Source: Paenibacillus allorhizosphaerae
Lineage (GTDB): Bacteria > Bacillota > Bacilli > Paenibacillales > NBRC-103111
DNA: 64,000 bases
Direction: 5' to 3'
Assembly (NCBI RefSeq): GCF_910594985.1
Contig: NZ_CAJVCE010000003.1
Span: 452,712 to 516,711 of the forward strand
Shown: positions 55,219 through 63,817 of the stretch, one piece after another
Layout of the letters: every line of letters begins with the position of its first letter
Position numbering within the stretch: position 1 is the stretch's first letter
The notes under the pieces: generated by a model
What the model was told of the DNA's origin: nothing
The model's database searches: none
Seen by the model: only the letters and a program-made list of their open reading frames with translations
Program-made: the position numbers and the translations under genes

Positions 55219-57501
55219 CTAATAATTCAGATGTGCCGTTCTGGTGATCAGACATCGGTTGCCGCTCCCTTCGCAGCCTGCAAATCCGTTTTTCCCTATT
55301 GCTCTTAATACACCGGGCATAAACCACAAACGAAACGAAGCGGTAGCCGTCCCTGCAATGTATGTCGGAGCTGAACTTAAATCGGTGCCGGTATTTAATT
55401 GCAGCAGCGCTTGCATCCTCGACAATAGCACCGGTTCGCGGCTGTGCAGCAGTAGAAATAACCGCAAATAGTCTTTATACCCCATCGTCAGCATGCTTCC
55501 GAAGCTGCGAGACAGCGGAACCTGCTCTCCTTGGATCAGCTTGGTCATGTCTTGCATCGCATGTACGGCCCCCTCGGCAACGGCCGCGAGCAGTACGAGC
55601 ATCGGCGAACCCGCCGCAAGCATTCCTTTGGAAGGCTTAAGCAGCTCTTCGGTCACGCTTACCGCCAATCGAAGTGCGAACATTTCCGCATAGGCCATGG
55701 AGTAATTACCGGCGCACGAGTGTGAGCCGTACAGCAAAAATTCCACTTCTTGGTTCGTCAGGGGATGTGTATCCGGCTTCGAGAGCTCCTTCGATCCTTT
55801 GACCGCCCCGGAAGCGTCCATCTCTAGCCCCAAGGTACGGTAACTGAATTTGCTGACCGCAAACTCATCGACATAAAATTCATCCCGTACATCAATCGCA
55901 AGATCGCCAAGAACGGAAAAAAGTTTCATCGCGCTTAATCCAGCTGAATCCGCTCCCTTCAAGTCGATATCGGGAACCGGCTGTGCGCTTTCGGCCTTGT
56001 CATTTCGTTTAAGGTACGTCTGGTAATATCCTTGGCTGCCGGCAACCGCGGGATCACCCTGCAGCTTGTTATACATCGCTTCAAAAGGATCTGCCCCGGA
56101 AACGAGGCTGCAGCTGCCGAGCCCTTGACGGACTTGATCCAGAACGGGCTGCGCCTTCTTTCGCTGCTCTCTTTTCTCCGCATTGACAGCGCTTCTTTTT
56201 TGTTCACGCTCCGTCTGCATCGGACTGTACTTCGCATACAGTTGCTGCGTTTGCTGCAGGAAGCCGTCCAATGCGGTCACGGTAGACGAATACTTTTGCG
56301 ACGTAAACAGCAGCCCGTCTTGTATTTGGGCACGAACGCTCGCAAAAAGCGATACCGTTCCGCCAACGCCGCTATCCAGCTCGTCCAGCTCCTGACGATC
56401 GATCAGCTTGACGCTTGCGAATACCGATTCCGCCTCCGAGCCGCCGCCCGGCGTCCCTGTCGTCCGCCCGAGTTCCTCATTCAGATCGTCATTCGCTTTT
56501 TTTGCCTTCTTGATCGATTCCTGGAACGACGACTTCAGCGAAGATAAAGCGGCATAATCCGCCTCGGATTTCAGCTTCAGCAAGGCCAGCAGCTCGGCAT
56601 AGCGCAGTAAATCCCGCAGCAGCCCCTCATATTCGCTTACGATCTGCGCTGCCGCATCCGCCTGAGTCTGCAGCGCATTGCGCGATTGAATCAGTCCAGC
56701 GATAGCTTGAGCCGCACCAGGTCCCGCTTGAGCGAGCGAAGCGATGGACATATCGATCCCGCGAATGGAATCTCTAAGCGATTGAAGCTGTTTGTGCGCG
56801 TTTTGCAGCGTGGATCGCACTTCTTCAACCGTGTGGATGCCGATTCGTCCGCTAAGCTCATTCAATTCGCGCAGATTGGTCAAATAGAACGGGTGCAGAT
56901 TCACTGCCTTTTCTTTGAGGGCATTAAAATCCTTCCACGCTTCGGACATCTTCTCGTCCCGTTCCTCGAGAAGCTTCTCCACCTTCTCCGCTTTTTCGGC
57001 GAAGCGGGAAGCCCCGCTTATTTGCTGCGACAAACCGTTCTTCTGAAATTTATCCCGAATCTCAAGGCCGTACAAGATCGGCGCGCGGTATTTCATTTCC
57101 TCCAATATTTGCCGTTTTAGCACTTCGTGGTTCGCGAGGGAGTACATCGGAATTAAACGGGCTGTACCTTCTTCCAGCTTAGTGTCGATCAGCCGAAAAT
57201 TCCCCGCTTCTTCGCTGTCGCCGGATAAATTGCCGTCTACCGCACGCTCGAACAGCTCCGTTTGGTCATCCGCATCCCGTACGAGCCCATACAAACCGTA
57301 TGCTTGCAAAGGACTGGAGTACGAGGATAACGTCGATCGTACCCCCGCCTTTACCGCGTTTTCCGTTTCCCTCTCCGCGTTTTTCCATCGCACGATATCG
57401 ATCAACAAACCGCAGGCAATAAAGATCGGAACCAAGATCAATAACAAGTAGATCGAGACCGCTCCTTGCTGGTCCGACCCCCACTGCTTCCACCGCCGCA
57501 A
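55219..57501 (-). CDS. TadG-like / DUF5702 membrane-anchored protein
   Basis: 760 residues from TTG 57501, preceded by GGAGGGGA. One N-terminal membrane helix after QQGAVSIYLLLILVPIF, a TadE/TadG-type start. A long coiled region with many Lys and Glu occupies about 165-480, and a globular DUF5702-like part lies near the C-terminus. Probably a surface or periplasm-facing component of the Tad machine. Confidence 0.75.
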   Translation of the reverse strand: MRRWKQWGSDQQGAVSIYLLLILVPIFIACGLLIDIVRWKNAERETENAVKAGVRSTLSSYSSPLQAYGLYGLVRDADDQTELFERAVDGNLSGDSEEAGNFRLIDTKLEEGTARLIPMYSLANHEVLKRQILEEMKYRAPILYGLEIRDKFQKNGLSQQISGASRFAEKAEKVEKLLEERDEKMSEAWKDFNALKEKAVNLHPFYLTNLRELNELSGRIGIHTVEEVRSTLQNAHKQLQSLRDSIRGIDMSIASLAQAGPGAAQAIAGLIQSRNALQTQADAAAQIVSEYEGLLRDLLRYAELLALLKLKSEADYAALSSLKSSFQESIKKAKKANDDLNEELGRTTGTPGGGSEAESVFASVKLIDRQELDELDSGVGGTVSLFASVRAQIQDGLLFTSQKYSSTVTALDGFLQQTQQLYAKYSPMQTEREQKRSAVNAEKREQRKKAQPVLDQVRQGLGSCSLVSGADPFEAMYNKLQGDPAVAGSQGYYQTYLKRNDKAESAQPVPDIDLKGADSAGLSAMKLFSVLGDLAIDVRDEFYVDEFAVSKFSYRTLGLEMDASGAVKGSKELSKPDTHPLTNQEVEFLLYGSHSCAGNYSMAYAEMFALRLAVSVTEELLKPSKGMLAAGSPMLVLLAAVAEGAVHAMQDMTKLIQGEQVPLSRSFGSMLTMGYKDYLRLFLLLHSREPVLLSRMQALLQLNTGTDLSSAPTYIAGTATASFRLWFMPGVLRAIGKNGFAGCEGSGNRCLITRTAHLNY

Positions 57502-57525
57502 TAACTCCCCTCCATCCCGTCAAAT

Positions 57526-58575
57526 TTATTCATGCAATATGAATACAATTCCATTTCGCTCAAGCTCCTGTTTCAGCCCCTGACTCAGTTTCACTTTATC
57601 CTGCTTGGACAGCTTGAAGAAATGCCAGACCACTCCATGAACCTGCGTCCCCTGCTTCAGCAGCTCCACGTCCTTAGACATTTGGACTTCGCGTAAATTT
57701 TTCTCGTTAAACGTATAATACGCTTGATGCGCAATCCCTCTGACGTCGAGCGCGTCGATCTCCCGTTTCGTATCCGGGTTCACCTGCACTTTTTCCTTCG
57801 TTCCGCCGACAAGCGTACGCAAATATTTGGCAGCCTCCTCATGGTTTGTAATCTTTACCGGCTCTTTTACGGCGGTTTTCGGTTCGACCAGCGACTGCAA
57901 CGCCTCTCGCGGCTTAATGCGGCCCTTGATCTCGGCGATGAACGTACGCGACAAATCGGTCAATCGTATCGTCTCCATCGGATCCGTCACATAAGCGTGC
58001 GCATCCGCGTCAACCGACGTTTTGCTCCATATCCGGGCAACATACGCCGGCGAAGTGAAAGTCTTCTCCAGATCGACGCCGATTTTGCGCAGCAGTCCCA
58101 TGTTTTCGTAGAGCAGTTCGCCTCGCCATGTTTGCGGAAATACAGCGGCGCTTTTTGCCAGCTTATCCGCAGGCGCAGATCCGGCCGGTGCCGAGCCGCT
58201 TAGCGGAAGCGTTACTTTCACCGCACCCGTCGGGAGCAGGAAGCTGAATAGATTGGACAAGTTGTCGTTCGTCAGCCGCCAGTACAGACCATCGTTGGAA
58301 CCGGCGTTTACTTCTCCGGTTTGCAAATCTTTGCCGCTGTTGTCCCATACGAAGGCTGTCCGCTCCGCAGATAATGCCGCCGCCTGCAAAAGCGATGCCT
58401 GGTTGTACCAGAACAGCGCAACAAACAGCAAGCTGACCGTAATGATAAAAATGAGCGGCATCGTTAACGAAGCCTCAATCGTAAATTGTCCGGACGCGTT
58501 TCGTAAAAATCCGGACTTCCGCTTGGCGCGTTTCATTGAATTACGGTGTTGTACGCGGCGAGAGGTTGTCCGCAT
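57526..58575 (-). CDS. TadE-like protein at truncated end of the Tad locus
   Basis: 349 residues. ASGQFTIEASLTMPLIFIIT is a TadE-type pilin start (glycine, then glutamate at +5 or so), followed by a soluble domain. The ATG at 58575 has no ribosome binding site, and the frame is open for about 25 more codons without a start. The native 5' context may therefore have been lost. It lies 24 bases upstream of the TadG-like gene. Confidence 0.75.
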   Translation of the reverse strand: MRTTSRRVQHRNSMKRAKRKSGFLRNASGQFTIEASLTMPLIFIITVSLLFVALFWYNQASLLQAAALSAERTAFVWDNSGKDLQTGEVNAGSNDGLYWRLTNDNLSNLFSFLLPTGAVKVTLPLSGSAPAGSAPADKLAKSAAVFPQTWRGELLYENMGLLRKIGVDLEKTFTSPAYVARIWSKTSVDADAHAYVTDPMETIRLTDLSRTFIAEIKGRIKPREALQSLVEPKTAVKEPVKITNHEEAAKYLRTLVGGTKEKVQVNPDTKREIDALDVRGIAHQAYYTFNEKNLREVQMSKDVELLKQGTQVHGVVWHFFKLSKQDKVKLSQGLKQELERNGIVFILHE

Positions 58576-58716
58576 CGGATCGTATAGAACCGGACTGGCT
58601 GTTGATGGTTCAGGAAAATAAAGATCGTTAGTAACAAGTCAATATTTCCGTGGCCTATTTGATTTCCTTAAATATAAAATTTCGTGGGGTAAGTTTGTAT
58701 GTGATGGGCAGATTCG

Positions 58717-58947
58717 TTAAGTTGAACCCAAAAAATGTGGAAAATAAAAGTTGTTAGTGAAATTTGCAGTAGTAAAGATAACCGAATAGTCCCTTAAACT
58801 TTCGACACAACAGAGATCACCAAAGGTCACCGCCTGCGGTGTACCAATAATTTCATTACTCCCATAGTGTAGGACAATGTGATAATGGTCCAGCCGCGGC
58901 GTTGTTCGTTTGTGCTTAAGACTTACGGACTTATATGACATAATCAT
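58717..58947 (-). CDS. Small protein downstream of tnsD, unknown
   Basis: 76 residues from ATG 58947, seven bases after AGGGGA. No family recognised: a basic start (SLKHKRTTPRLDHYHIVLHYG) and a hydrophobic end. It follows tnsD by about 58 bases on the same strand, and shares its AT-rich composition. Could be a fragment of a longer transposon protein. Confidence 0.4.
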   Translation of the reverse strand: MIMSYKSVSLKHKRTTPRLDHYHIVLHYGSNEIIGTPQAVTFGDLCCVESLRDYSVIFTTANFTNNFYFPHFLGST

Positions 58948-59005
58948 CAGAGTGTCCCCTGGATTTTCCATATGGCTATGTGTTACATGTGTTTTTTTCG
59001 AATGA

Positions 59006-60568
59006 CTATTGAAATTCAGCTAGTGGCAAGCGATAACCTGAGACTCTTTTGGGAAAGTTAGCTTCTGTCCACTCATAATCATATTTTATAAGAAAGTCAT
59101 ACTGCGCCTTCCCTATAACATCAAGTAACTGATTTCTTGTAATATTCGGATTTGATTTTTTAACTTCAATAACTTGTTTCTCTATCTCCTCACAACGACA
59201 TTTGATGTAATCAGTATTAATTCTGAGGGAAGTAAAACAAATTAAGTCTTCATTATTTTGATGATACATTTTGATATACTTTTTAAATGTCTCAAGGGAA
59301 CAGCCTAGTTCGATCGCATTGTTTTTTGAAATTCCACTTTGATCGTATAACTGTACCAATCTGACGAACCATTCTCTTGTTCTTTTCGGGTAAAATACTC
59401 GCTTCTCTCCGTTTCTTTGTATGAGAGGCTTCTGAATTATCACTACGGAATTAAACCTTTTACTTCTTTTCGAGCTAAAAATGATCCCGCAAACAGGGCA
59501 AGTGTAAATTTGATCATAAGACTTTGCTTTTGGATCATATGTCCGTTTAAAACCGTTTATCAAGCTTAGACAACTAGGATTATGACATTCTATAGGCGTT
59601 TCATCAACCAAGGGGATATTGGATGCAATAATTGGTAATGGTCTTGTTAAAAATGCTTCTGCGCTGCCAGCAAATAATCTCATATTAAGTATTTGCAAAA
59701 TTACTGACCATTGTTTAAGTCCTAAGCTATTTAGCGAAAAAGCTCTGACACTAGACGATGTCGAGATATTCACTGAAGCAAGTTTTTCTTCCTCAAATTG
59801 ACTATTCAAATATTCAATATACTCTTTTTCTTTAAACGCTCCTTTTTTCAATACTAAATCATTAGCTAATGCATAGTGGAAGTTAAGCCCTTTCATTATT
59901 TCACAGTTTATTTCATCTTTATACGCTAGCAAGAATTCTATATCCTGCAGTACGTTTGATTTAAGTTCATCTCCCTTCACATGAAATGCATATTTTTCAA
60001 ATTTAGTTCCGCAGTTATTACATTGAGGAGTAGTCAGCAATTCTGTCCCTTTTTTATTAGCAAACGATTTATTACATTTAGTACATTTTGAAAGTAGATC
60101 AATCTTATGTTTATAACACATATTCAAATCCTTTATTTGATGAATACGATGTATGTAGCATACTCCATTCGTATAATAGTCTTCGATTGAGCAAAGTGGA
60201 CAATAGTTAATTTCCGTCGAAATATTTGAGGTTTGTCCAATTTGTATCTGTGAATTACTCTCGTTACACACATAGAGCATTTCAAGTACTGATTTTTGTT
60301 TAACTCTGCTTAGAAATATCCTGAAAATCGGGAGATACGTATGGTCAAAAATAAAGTTAGTGAAGTCATACGAATTTTTGCCGGGTATTGCATTTAAGAA
60401 CTTGCCTATATTTGTTGTAAATAAAGCATTTAACCCTGTATCTTTCCCTAATATCTTTCTAGCGGTTTTAATAAAATTTTGTGAACCACTTTCTTTATGG
60501 TACCGGAAAATGATACTACGTATATCTTCGTCAGGTAATGGTGGGGGAGTTACAAAATGCTGGAGCAT
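59006..60568 (-). CDS. tnsD: TnsD/TniQ-family Tn7-like target-site protein
   Basis: 520 residues from ATG 60568, six bases after AAGGTG. An N-terminal TniQ zinc-finger region: CPLC near residue 155, CYKHKI, CTKC, then CNNCGTKFE. A second zinc pair lies at CHNPSC and CPVCG near 330-360, then a C-terminal helix-turn-helix-rich half with KKYIKMYHQN. TnsD binds a chromosomal attachment site and recruits TnsC and the transposase. No tnsA, tnsB or tnsC is in the window, so it is an orphan or remnant. Confidence 0.85.
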   Translation of the reverse strand: MLQHFVTPPPLPDEDIRSIIFRYHKESGSQNFIKTARKILGKDTGLNALFTTNIGKFLNAIPGKNSYDFTNFIFDHTYLPIFRIFLSRVKQKSVLEMLYVCNESNSQIQIGQTSNISTEINYCPLCSIEDYYTNGVCYIHRIHQIKDLNMCYKHKIDLLSKCTKCNKSFANKKGTELLTTPQCNNCGTKFEKYAFHVKGDELKSNVLQDIEFLLAYKDEINCEIMKGLNFHYALANDLVLKKGAFKEKEYIEYLNSQFEEEKLASVNISTSSSVRAFSLNSLGLKQWSVILQILNMRLFAGSAEAFLTRPLPIIASNIPLVDETPIECHNPSCLSLINGFKRTYDPKAKSYDQIYTCPVCGIIFSSKRSKRFNSVVIIQKPLIQRNGEKRVFYPKRTREWFVRLVQLYDQSGISKNNAIELGCSLETFKKYIKMYHQNNEDLICFTSLRINTDYIKCRCEEIEKQVIEVKKSNPNITRNQLLDVIGKAQYDFLIKYDYEWTEANFPKRVSGYRLPLAEFQ

Positions 60569-60693
60569 AATACACACCTTTTTTAGGTTGTATTATTCAA
60601 CAATAAGTCCGATTTTATTACATTAATTTGGTATTTTTTTCATCGCTTTGCATCGAGCCGTTAGATTCTAAAGTAGGCTAAACGTAAACATTT

Positions 60694-60721
60694 AAAAAAA
60701 TACCGCCAGCTTGTCTGGCGG
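60694..60721 (-). terminator. Terminator hairpin upstream of tnsD, downstream of amidase
   Basis: CCGCCAG and CTGGCGG enclose five bases, followed by seven T on the minus strand. It would end the amidase transcript. Confidence 0.6.
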
Positions 60722-60824
60722 ACTTACCGTTCAGTTCACTCCTAATATAACTAAGTATTTTTCATTATAAGGAAATTAATGGTAAGTGTCCATGTAAAAC
60801 TGCACAACCATTTGTTGAACAAAT

Positions 60825-60896
60825 CTGCCCTTTAGCGCATTGACGGCTGCCCCTGCGGCAGCCGTTTTGATGTTGAACTATCGTTCTCCGTTAGCT
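60825..60896 (+). repeat. Dispersed hairpin repeat, copy 1
   Basis: CTGCCCTTTAG at 60825-60835, a perfect nine-pair hairpin ACGGCTGCC/GGCAGCCGT (60843-60865), and the conserved core CTATCGTTCTCCGTTAG at 60878-60894. The core ends against the amidase stop codon. Confidence 0.7.
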
Positions 60897-62371
60897 TAGC
60901 CCATTTCTGGTTGACGACGGATTAGTGTTGCCTGCTCAAAACTATAGGCGATGCTGATTAGCGTGGGCTCACTTAAAGCCCTCCCGGAAAAGACAACACC
61001 AAATGGCCCCTGCGTCGAATCGCCATCAGCATCAATTGTTCCTTTTGCTGAATAACCGGCGGGCACCGTAATAAGGGGATACCCTAACCGGGCAGCAATG
61101 TACATGCCATCAACGTCACCGGGTAACATTAAAGCATCTAAGCCGTGTTGATCGAGTACATAGTCAATCCCTTGCGTTACAGCCGGATGGTTATATTCTT
61201 GTCGTTTAAGTTGATATGTTGTCTCGTTTAGCGCATTTTGTTCCGAACGAATCAGATTATCTTGGCCAAACTTCAATGCGGATGCAGCGTGTTTCTGATT
61301 ATAAGCTATCAGATCTTGAAGAGAATGTACGGGCAGATCCGAGTTCAACTTTGATAAATAGCGATTCAGGCCTGTTTTGAATTCGTAGCAGATAACATCA
61401 TTGTTCCATGGATGCTGTTCCAAATGGAGGTCCACAGGATCGATAACTGTAGCACCTTGCTCACGCAGAACATTAATGGCGGATTCCATGATGGAAAGTC
61501 TTTCTTCATCCAACGACCGATAGTAATGTCTAGGAATCCCAATTCGAGTTTTACACAGAAAGTCTCGGTCTAGATAAGTTGTGTAGTCATGAAAAGTACG
61601 ATGTGTGCTAGTCCAAGTTGCCTTATCGTTTTCGTCAATCCCGACGATTGCCCCAAGTAGAATCGCTGCATCAGTGACTGTCTTTGAAATCGGTCCTGGC
61701 GTATCCTGACTTATAGAGATTGGGATAATTCCGCTGCGGCTCGCAAGCCCTACAGTAGGTTTTATTCCGACGAGAAAGTGTTGGCTGGCCGGCCCAATAA
61801 TCGAACCTGCGGTTTCTGTTCCGATCGCTGCTGCTGTCAGGTTCGCCGCTACGGCTGCAGCCGATCCTGAACTTGATCCGCTGACGAAGAGCTTGCCAGG
61901 TCCATATGGATTCAACACATATCCTCCTCTGGAACTGTATCCAGCTGGCATACGATTGGACATAAAGTTCGACCACTCGGTCATATTGGCCTTACCTAGA
62001 AGAACAGCGCCAGCAGCCCGGAGCTTTGCGGCTACGAACGCATCTTCAGGAGCAAACGACTCAGCCAATGCGATTGAACCAGCGCTCGTATGCATCCGGT
62101 CGTACGTATCGATGTTATCCTTTAGCAGGATTGGAATTCCGTGCAGCGGCCCCCTACTACCTGTTGTATTTCGCTCAAGGTCAAGATTCCTTGCTATTTC
62201 AAGAGCATCTGGATTGATCTCTAATACGGCATTGATCAGAGGATTATACCTATGAATGCGTTCGATATATGCAAGGACGAGGGCTTCGGATGTACATTCA
62301 CCCGAAGACATTGCCTTTTGCATGCTCACCAAATCGGCTTCCTGAATCCAATCTTGTAAGTTAATGCTCAT
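60896..62371 (-). CDS. Amidase-signature family hydrolase
   Basis: 491 residues. Catalytic Lys in PILLKDNIDT, the Gly/Ser-rich loop VSGSSSGSAAAV with the cis-serine, and the nucleophile in GTETAGSIIGPAS complete the Ser-cisSer-Lys triad. No signal peptide. A soluble amide hydrolase of broad type; lacks GatA-specific neighbours (no gatB or gatC here). Flanked by repeats on both sides. Confidence 0.9.
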   Translation of the reverse strand: MSINLQDWIQEADLVSMQKAMSSGECTSEALVLAYIERIHRYNPLINAVLEINPDALEIARNLDLERNTTGSRGPLHGIPILLKDNIDTYDRMHTSAGSIALAESFAPEDAFVAAKLRAAGAVLLGKANMTEWSNFMSNRMPAGYSSRGGYVLNPYGPGKLFVSGSSSGSAAAVAANLTAAAIGTETAGSIIGPASQHFLVGIKPTVGLASRSGIIPISISQDTPGPISKTVTDAAILLGAIVGIDENDKATWTSTHRTFHDYTTYLDRDFLCKTRIGIPRHYYRSLDEERLSIMESAINVLREQGATVIDPVDLHLEQHPWNNDVICYEFKTGLNRYLSKLNSDLPVHSLQDLIAYNQKHAASALKFGQDNLIRSEQNALNETTYQLKRQEYNHPAVTQGIDYVLDQHGLDALMLPGDVDGMYIAARLGYPLITVPAGYSAKGTIDADGDSTQGPFGVVFSGRALSEPTLISIAYSFEQATLIRRQPEMG

Positions 62372-62530
62372 ATATTAAAATACCCCCGGTACTGGTAAAT
62401 TTTCGGACAACAGTAATATGGTAACATGCTGCCTTGCCAAGGGTATAGGTAAAGTTTTGATTAGATAAGAATGTATCGGTTGGGCATCGCAGTAGAGCTT
62501 GTATTTTCCCGAAGGTTAATGTTGTAACTA

Positions 62531-62611
62531 AAGTAATCTGCCAGTTACTTCAATGAACATCAAGAAGAGCTGCCCAAGTTGGCAGCTCCACGCTATCGTT
62601 CTCCGTTAGTT
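62531..62611 (+). repeat. Dispersed hairpin repeat, copy 2
   Basis: AATCTGCCAGTTAC at 62535 onward is a degenerate left part. A perfect hairpin GAGCTGCC/GGCAGCTC (62567-62588, loop six) follows, then the core CTATCGTTCTCCGTTAG at 62593-62609, identical to copy 1. Confidence 0.7.
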
Positions 62612-62640
62612 GAGCAAATAATCAAAAATAATTTGGATGA

Positions 62641-62670
62641 CAAACCCCCACTCGTTAGAATAGGGGTTTG
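62641..62670 (-). terminator. Terminator of the MerR-receiver gene
   Basis: CAAACCCC and GGGGTTTG form an eight-pair stem with a 14-base loop, starting four bases after the stop codon. The T-run is short. Confidence 0.5.
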
Positions 62671-62674
62671 TTAT

Positions 62675-63568
62675 TTAGGACTGATATTGCATGATCTCTT
62701 TTATTTCTTCACGAGTGCGTTCGTCATACTCCCAAGTGCAAAGTTGAAGCACTTTTGAAATCATTTCTTGTGACATTGGTTCATTATTTGTGTTGTCTTC
62801 TCCGAATTCTTTTTTTATAGCTTGGAATGTTTGTTCGTTAAAAGTAACATTTACATCGTATATCCTAATTAAGGCATCAAGAATGGTTTCTTCTTGGAAT
62901 GGTTTTACTACAAAGTCTCTCGCTCCTTGTTCAAGAATCTCTAAAATTACAGGCAAGAAGCCTTTAGCGGACAAAGCTACTATTTTTGCGTCTTTGTCGA
63001 TCTCCTTTATTTTTTTTGTTGCAGTTATGCCGTCCATTATAGGCATTTTAATATCCATGATAACAATGTCTGGTTGTTCATCAGCAAACTTGTCAACAGC
63101 TTGTTGACCGTTCTCCGCCGTAACAACGAAATAACCATGCTTTTCTAAGATTTCACCCAGGATTTGTCGCATAAAAACTACATCATCAACAACCAAAATC
63201 TTCTTCGCACTGATTCCCTTTTCATCCCTTTCTATCTCATTTATTCTTCGATTAACAGAAGCGATTGTCTTCTCTAGAGCGTTTTTTTCAATCTCAAGTT
63301 GTTGAACCCTTGCACTTAAGGCTAGTTTTAACCTTTGTCTGTCCAAATACGCTCCATTATGTAGTAGTTCCCTGATGGCATCTAAGCTGAAACCATATTG
63401 CTTAAGTTCAATTATTAATAATAGTTGGCTAACTTGCTCTTTTGAATAGTACCTGTAACGGTTACTCTCTTCAACGTGTACGGGCTTTAGCAAGCTAATT
63501 TCATCATAATACCTTAGTGCATCAACTGATGTTTTAACGATTTTCGATATTTCGCCAATTGTATACAC
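62675..63568 (-). CDS. MerR HTH fused to a receiver domain
   Basis: 297 residues from GTG 63568, six bases after AGGAGG. Residues 1-70 are a MerR winged helix: YTIGEISKIVKTSVDALRYYD core, YRYYSKEQ and the recognition and wing regions. A coiled coil of about 45 residues follows, rich in L, E and R. Residues 123-238 form a full receiver: VVDD, phospho-Asp in VIMDIKMPIMDG, S in LSAKG, and K in VVKPF. A helical tail of about 55 residues ends the chain. MerR proteins normally sense small ligands in the C-terminal part; here a phosphorylation switch takes that place. No partner kinase is adjacent. Confidence 0.88.
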   Translation of the reverse strand: MYTIGEISKIVKTSVDALRYYDEISLLKPVHVEESNRYRYYSKEQVSQLLLIIELKQYGFSLDAIRELLHNGAYLDRQRLKLALSARVQQLEIEKNALEKTIASVNRRINEIERDEKGISAKKILVVDDVVFMRQILGEILEKHGYFVVTAENGQQAVDKFADEQPDIVIMDIKMPIMDGITATKKIKEIDKDAKIVALSAKGFLPVILEILEQGARDFVVKPFQEETILDALIRIYDVNVTFNEQTFQAIKKEFGEDNTNNEPMSQEMISKVLQLCTWEYDERTREEIKEIMQYQS

Positions 63569-63607
63569 CAAACCCCTCCTTTCCAATATGTTCCTCTGAC
63601 AATGACC

Positions 63608-63638
63608 ATGATAAACCCTCGGGTAACTCCAAGGTCAA
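63608..63638 (-). promoter_or_regulatory. MerR-type promoter with 19-base spacer
   Basis: On the minus strand TTGACC, then 19 bases, then TATCAT. The spacer holds an imperfect dyad with arms ACCTTGGAG and CCCGAGGGT. Long spacers with a dyad are the hallmark of promoters that MerR proteins untwist. Start predicted near 63600, about 30 bases before the GTG of the MerR-receiver gene. Confidence 0.6.
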
Positions 63639-63732
63639 GCAATGTTTCATATTTTTTATGATTTAGAAGGTTTCATTTCGTATCAAATTCTCCAAATGGC
63701 GACTTTAATAAATGGTACCATCCTATGCTAAA

Positions 63733-63817
63733 CTGCCCTTTAGTTTAACGACAGAAGGAGCAGCCGCCTCGATGGCAAACTGCTCCTGGATCGCTGAACT
63801 ATCGTCTCCCGTTAGCT
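63733..63817 (+). repeat. Dispersed hairpin repeat, copy 3
   Basis: CTGCCCTTTAGTT at 63733-63745, stem AGGAGCAG/CTGCTCCT (63756-63787) with a 16-base loop, then the core CTATCGTCTCCCGTTAG at 63799-63815, two changes from copies 1 and 2. Confidence 0.7.

Larger units (their letters stand above)
62372..62674. other. Intergenic region between MerR-receiver gene and amidase
   Basis: 303 bases. Holds the amidase promoter side, repeat copy 2 and the MerR-receiver terminator. No ORF was seen. Confidence 0.5.

Noticed and set aside
58576..58650. Longer version of the first TadE-like protein
   Set aside because: The frame is open upstream but contains no start codon before a stop near 58650, so the ATG at 58575 is kept.
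60825..63817. CRISPR array
   Set aside because: Three repeats are more than 1 kb apart with genes between them, no short spacers and no cas genes.
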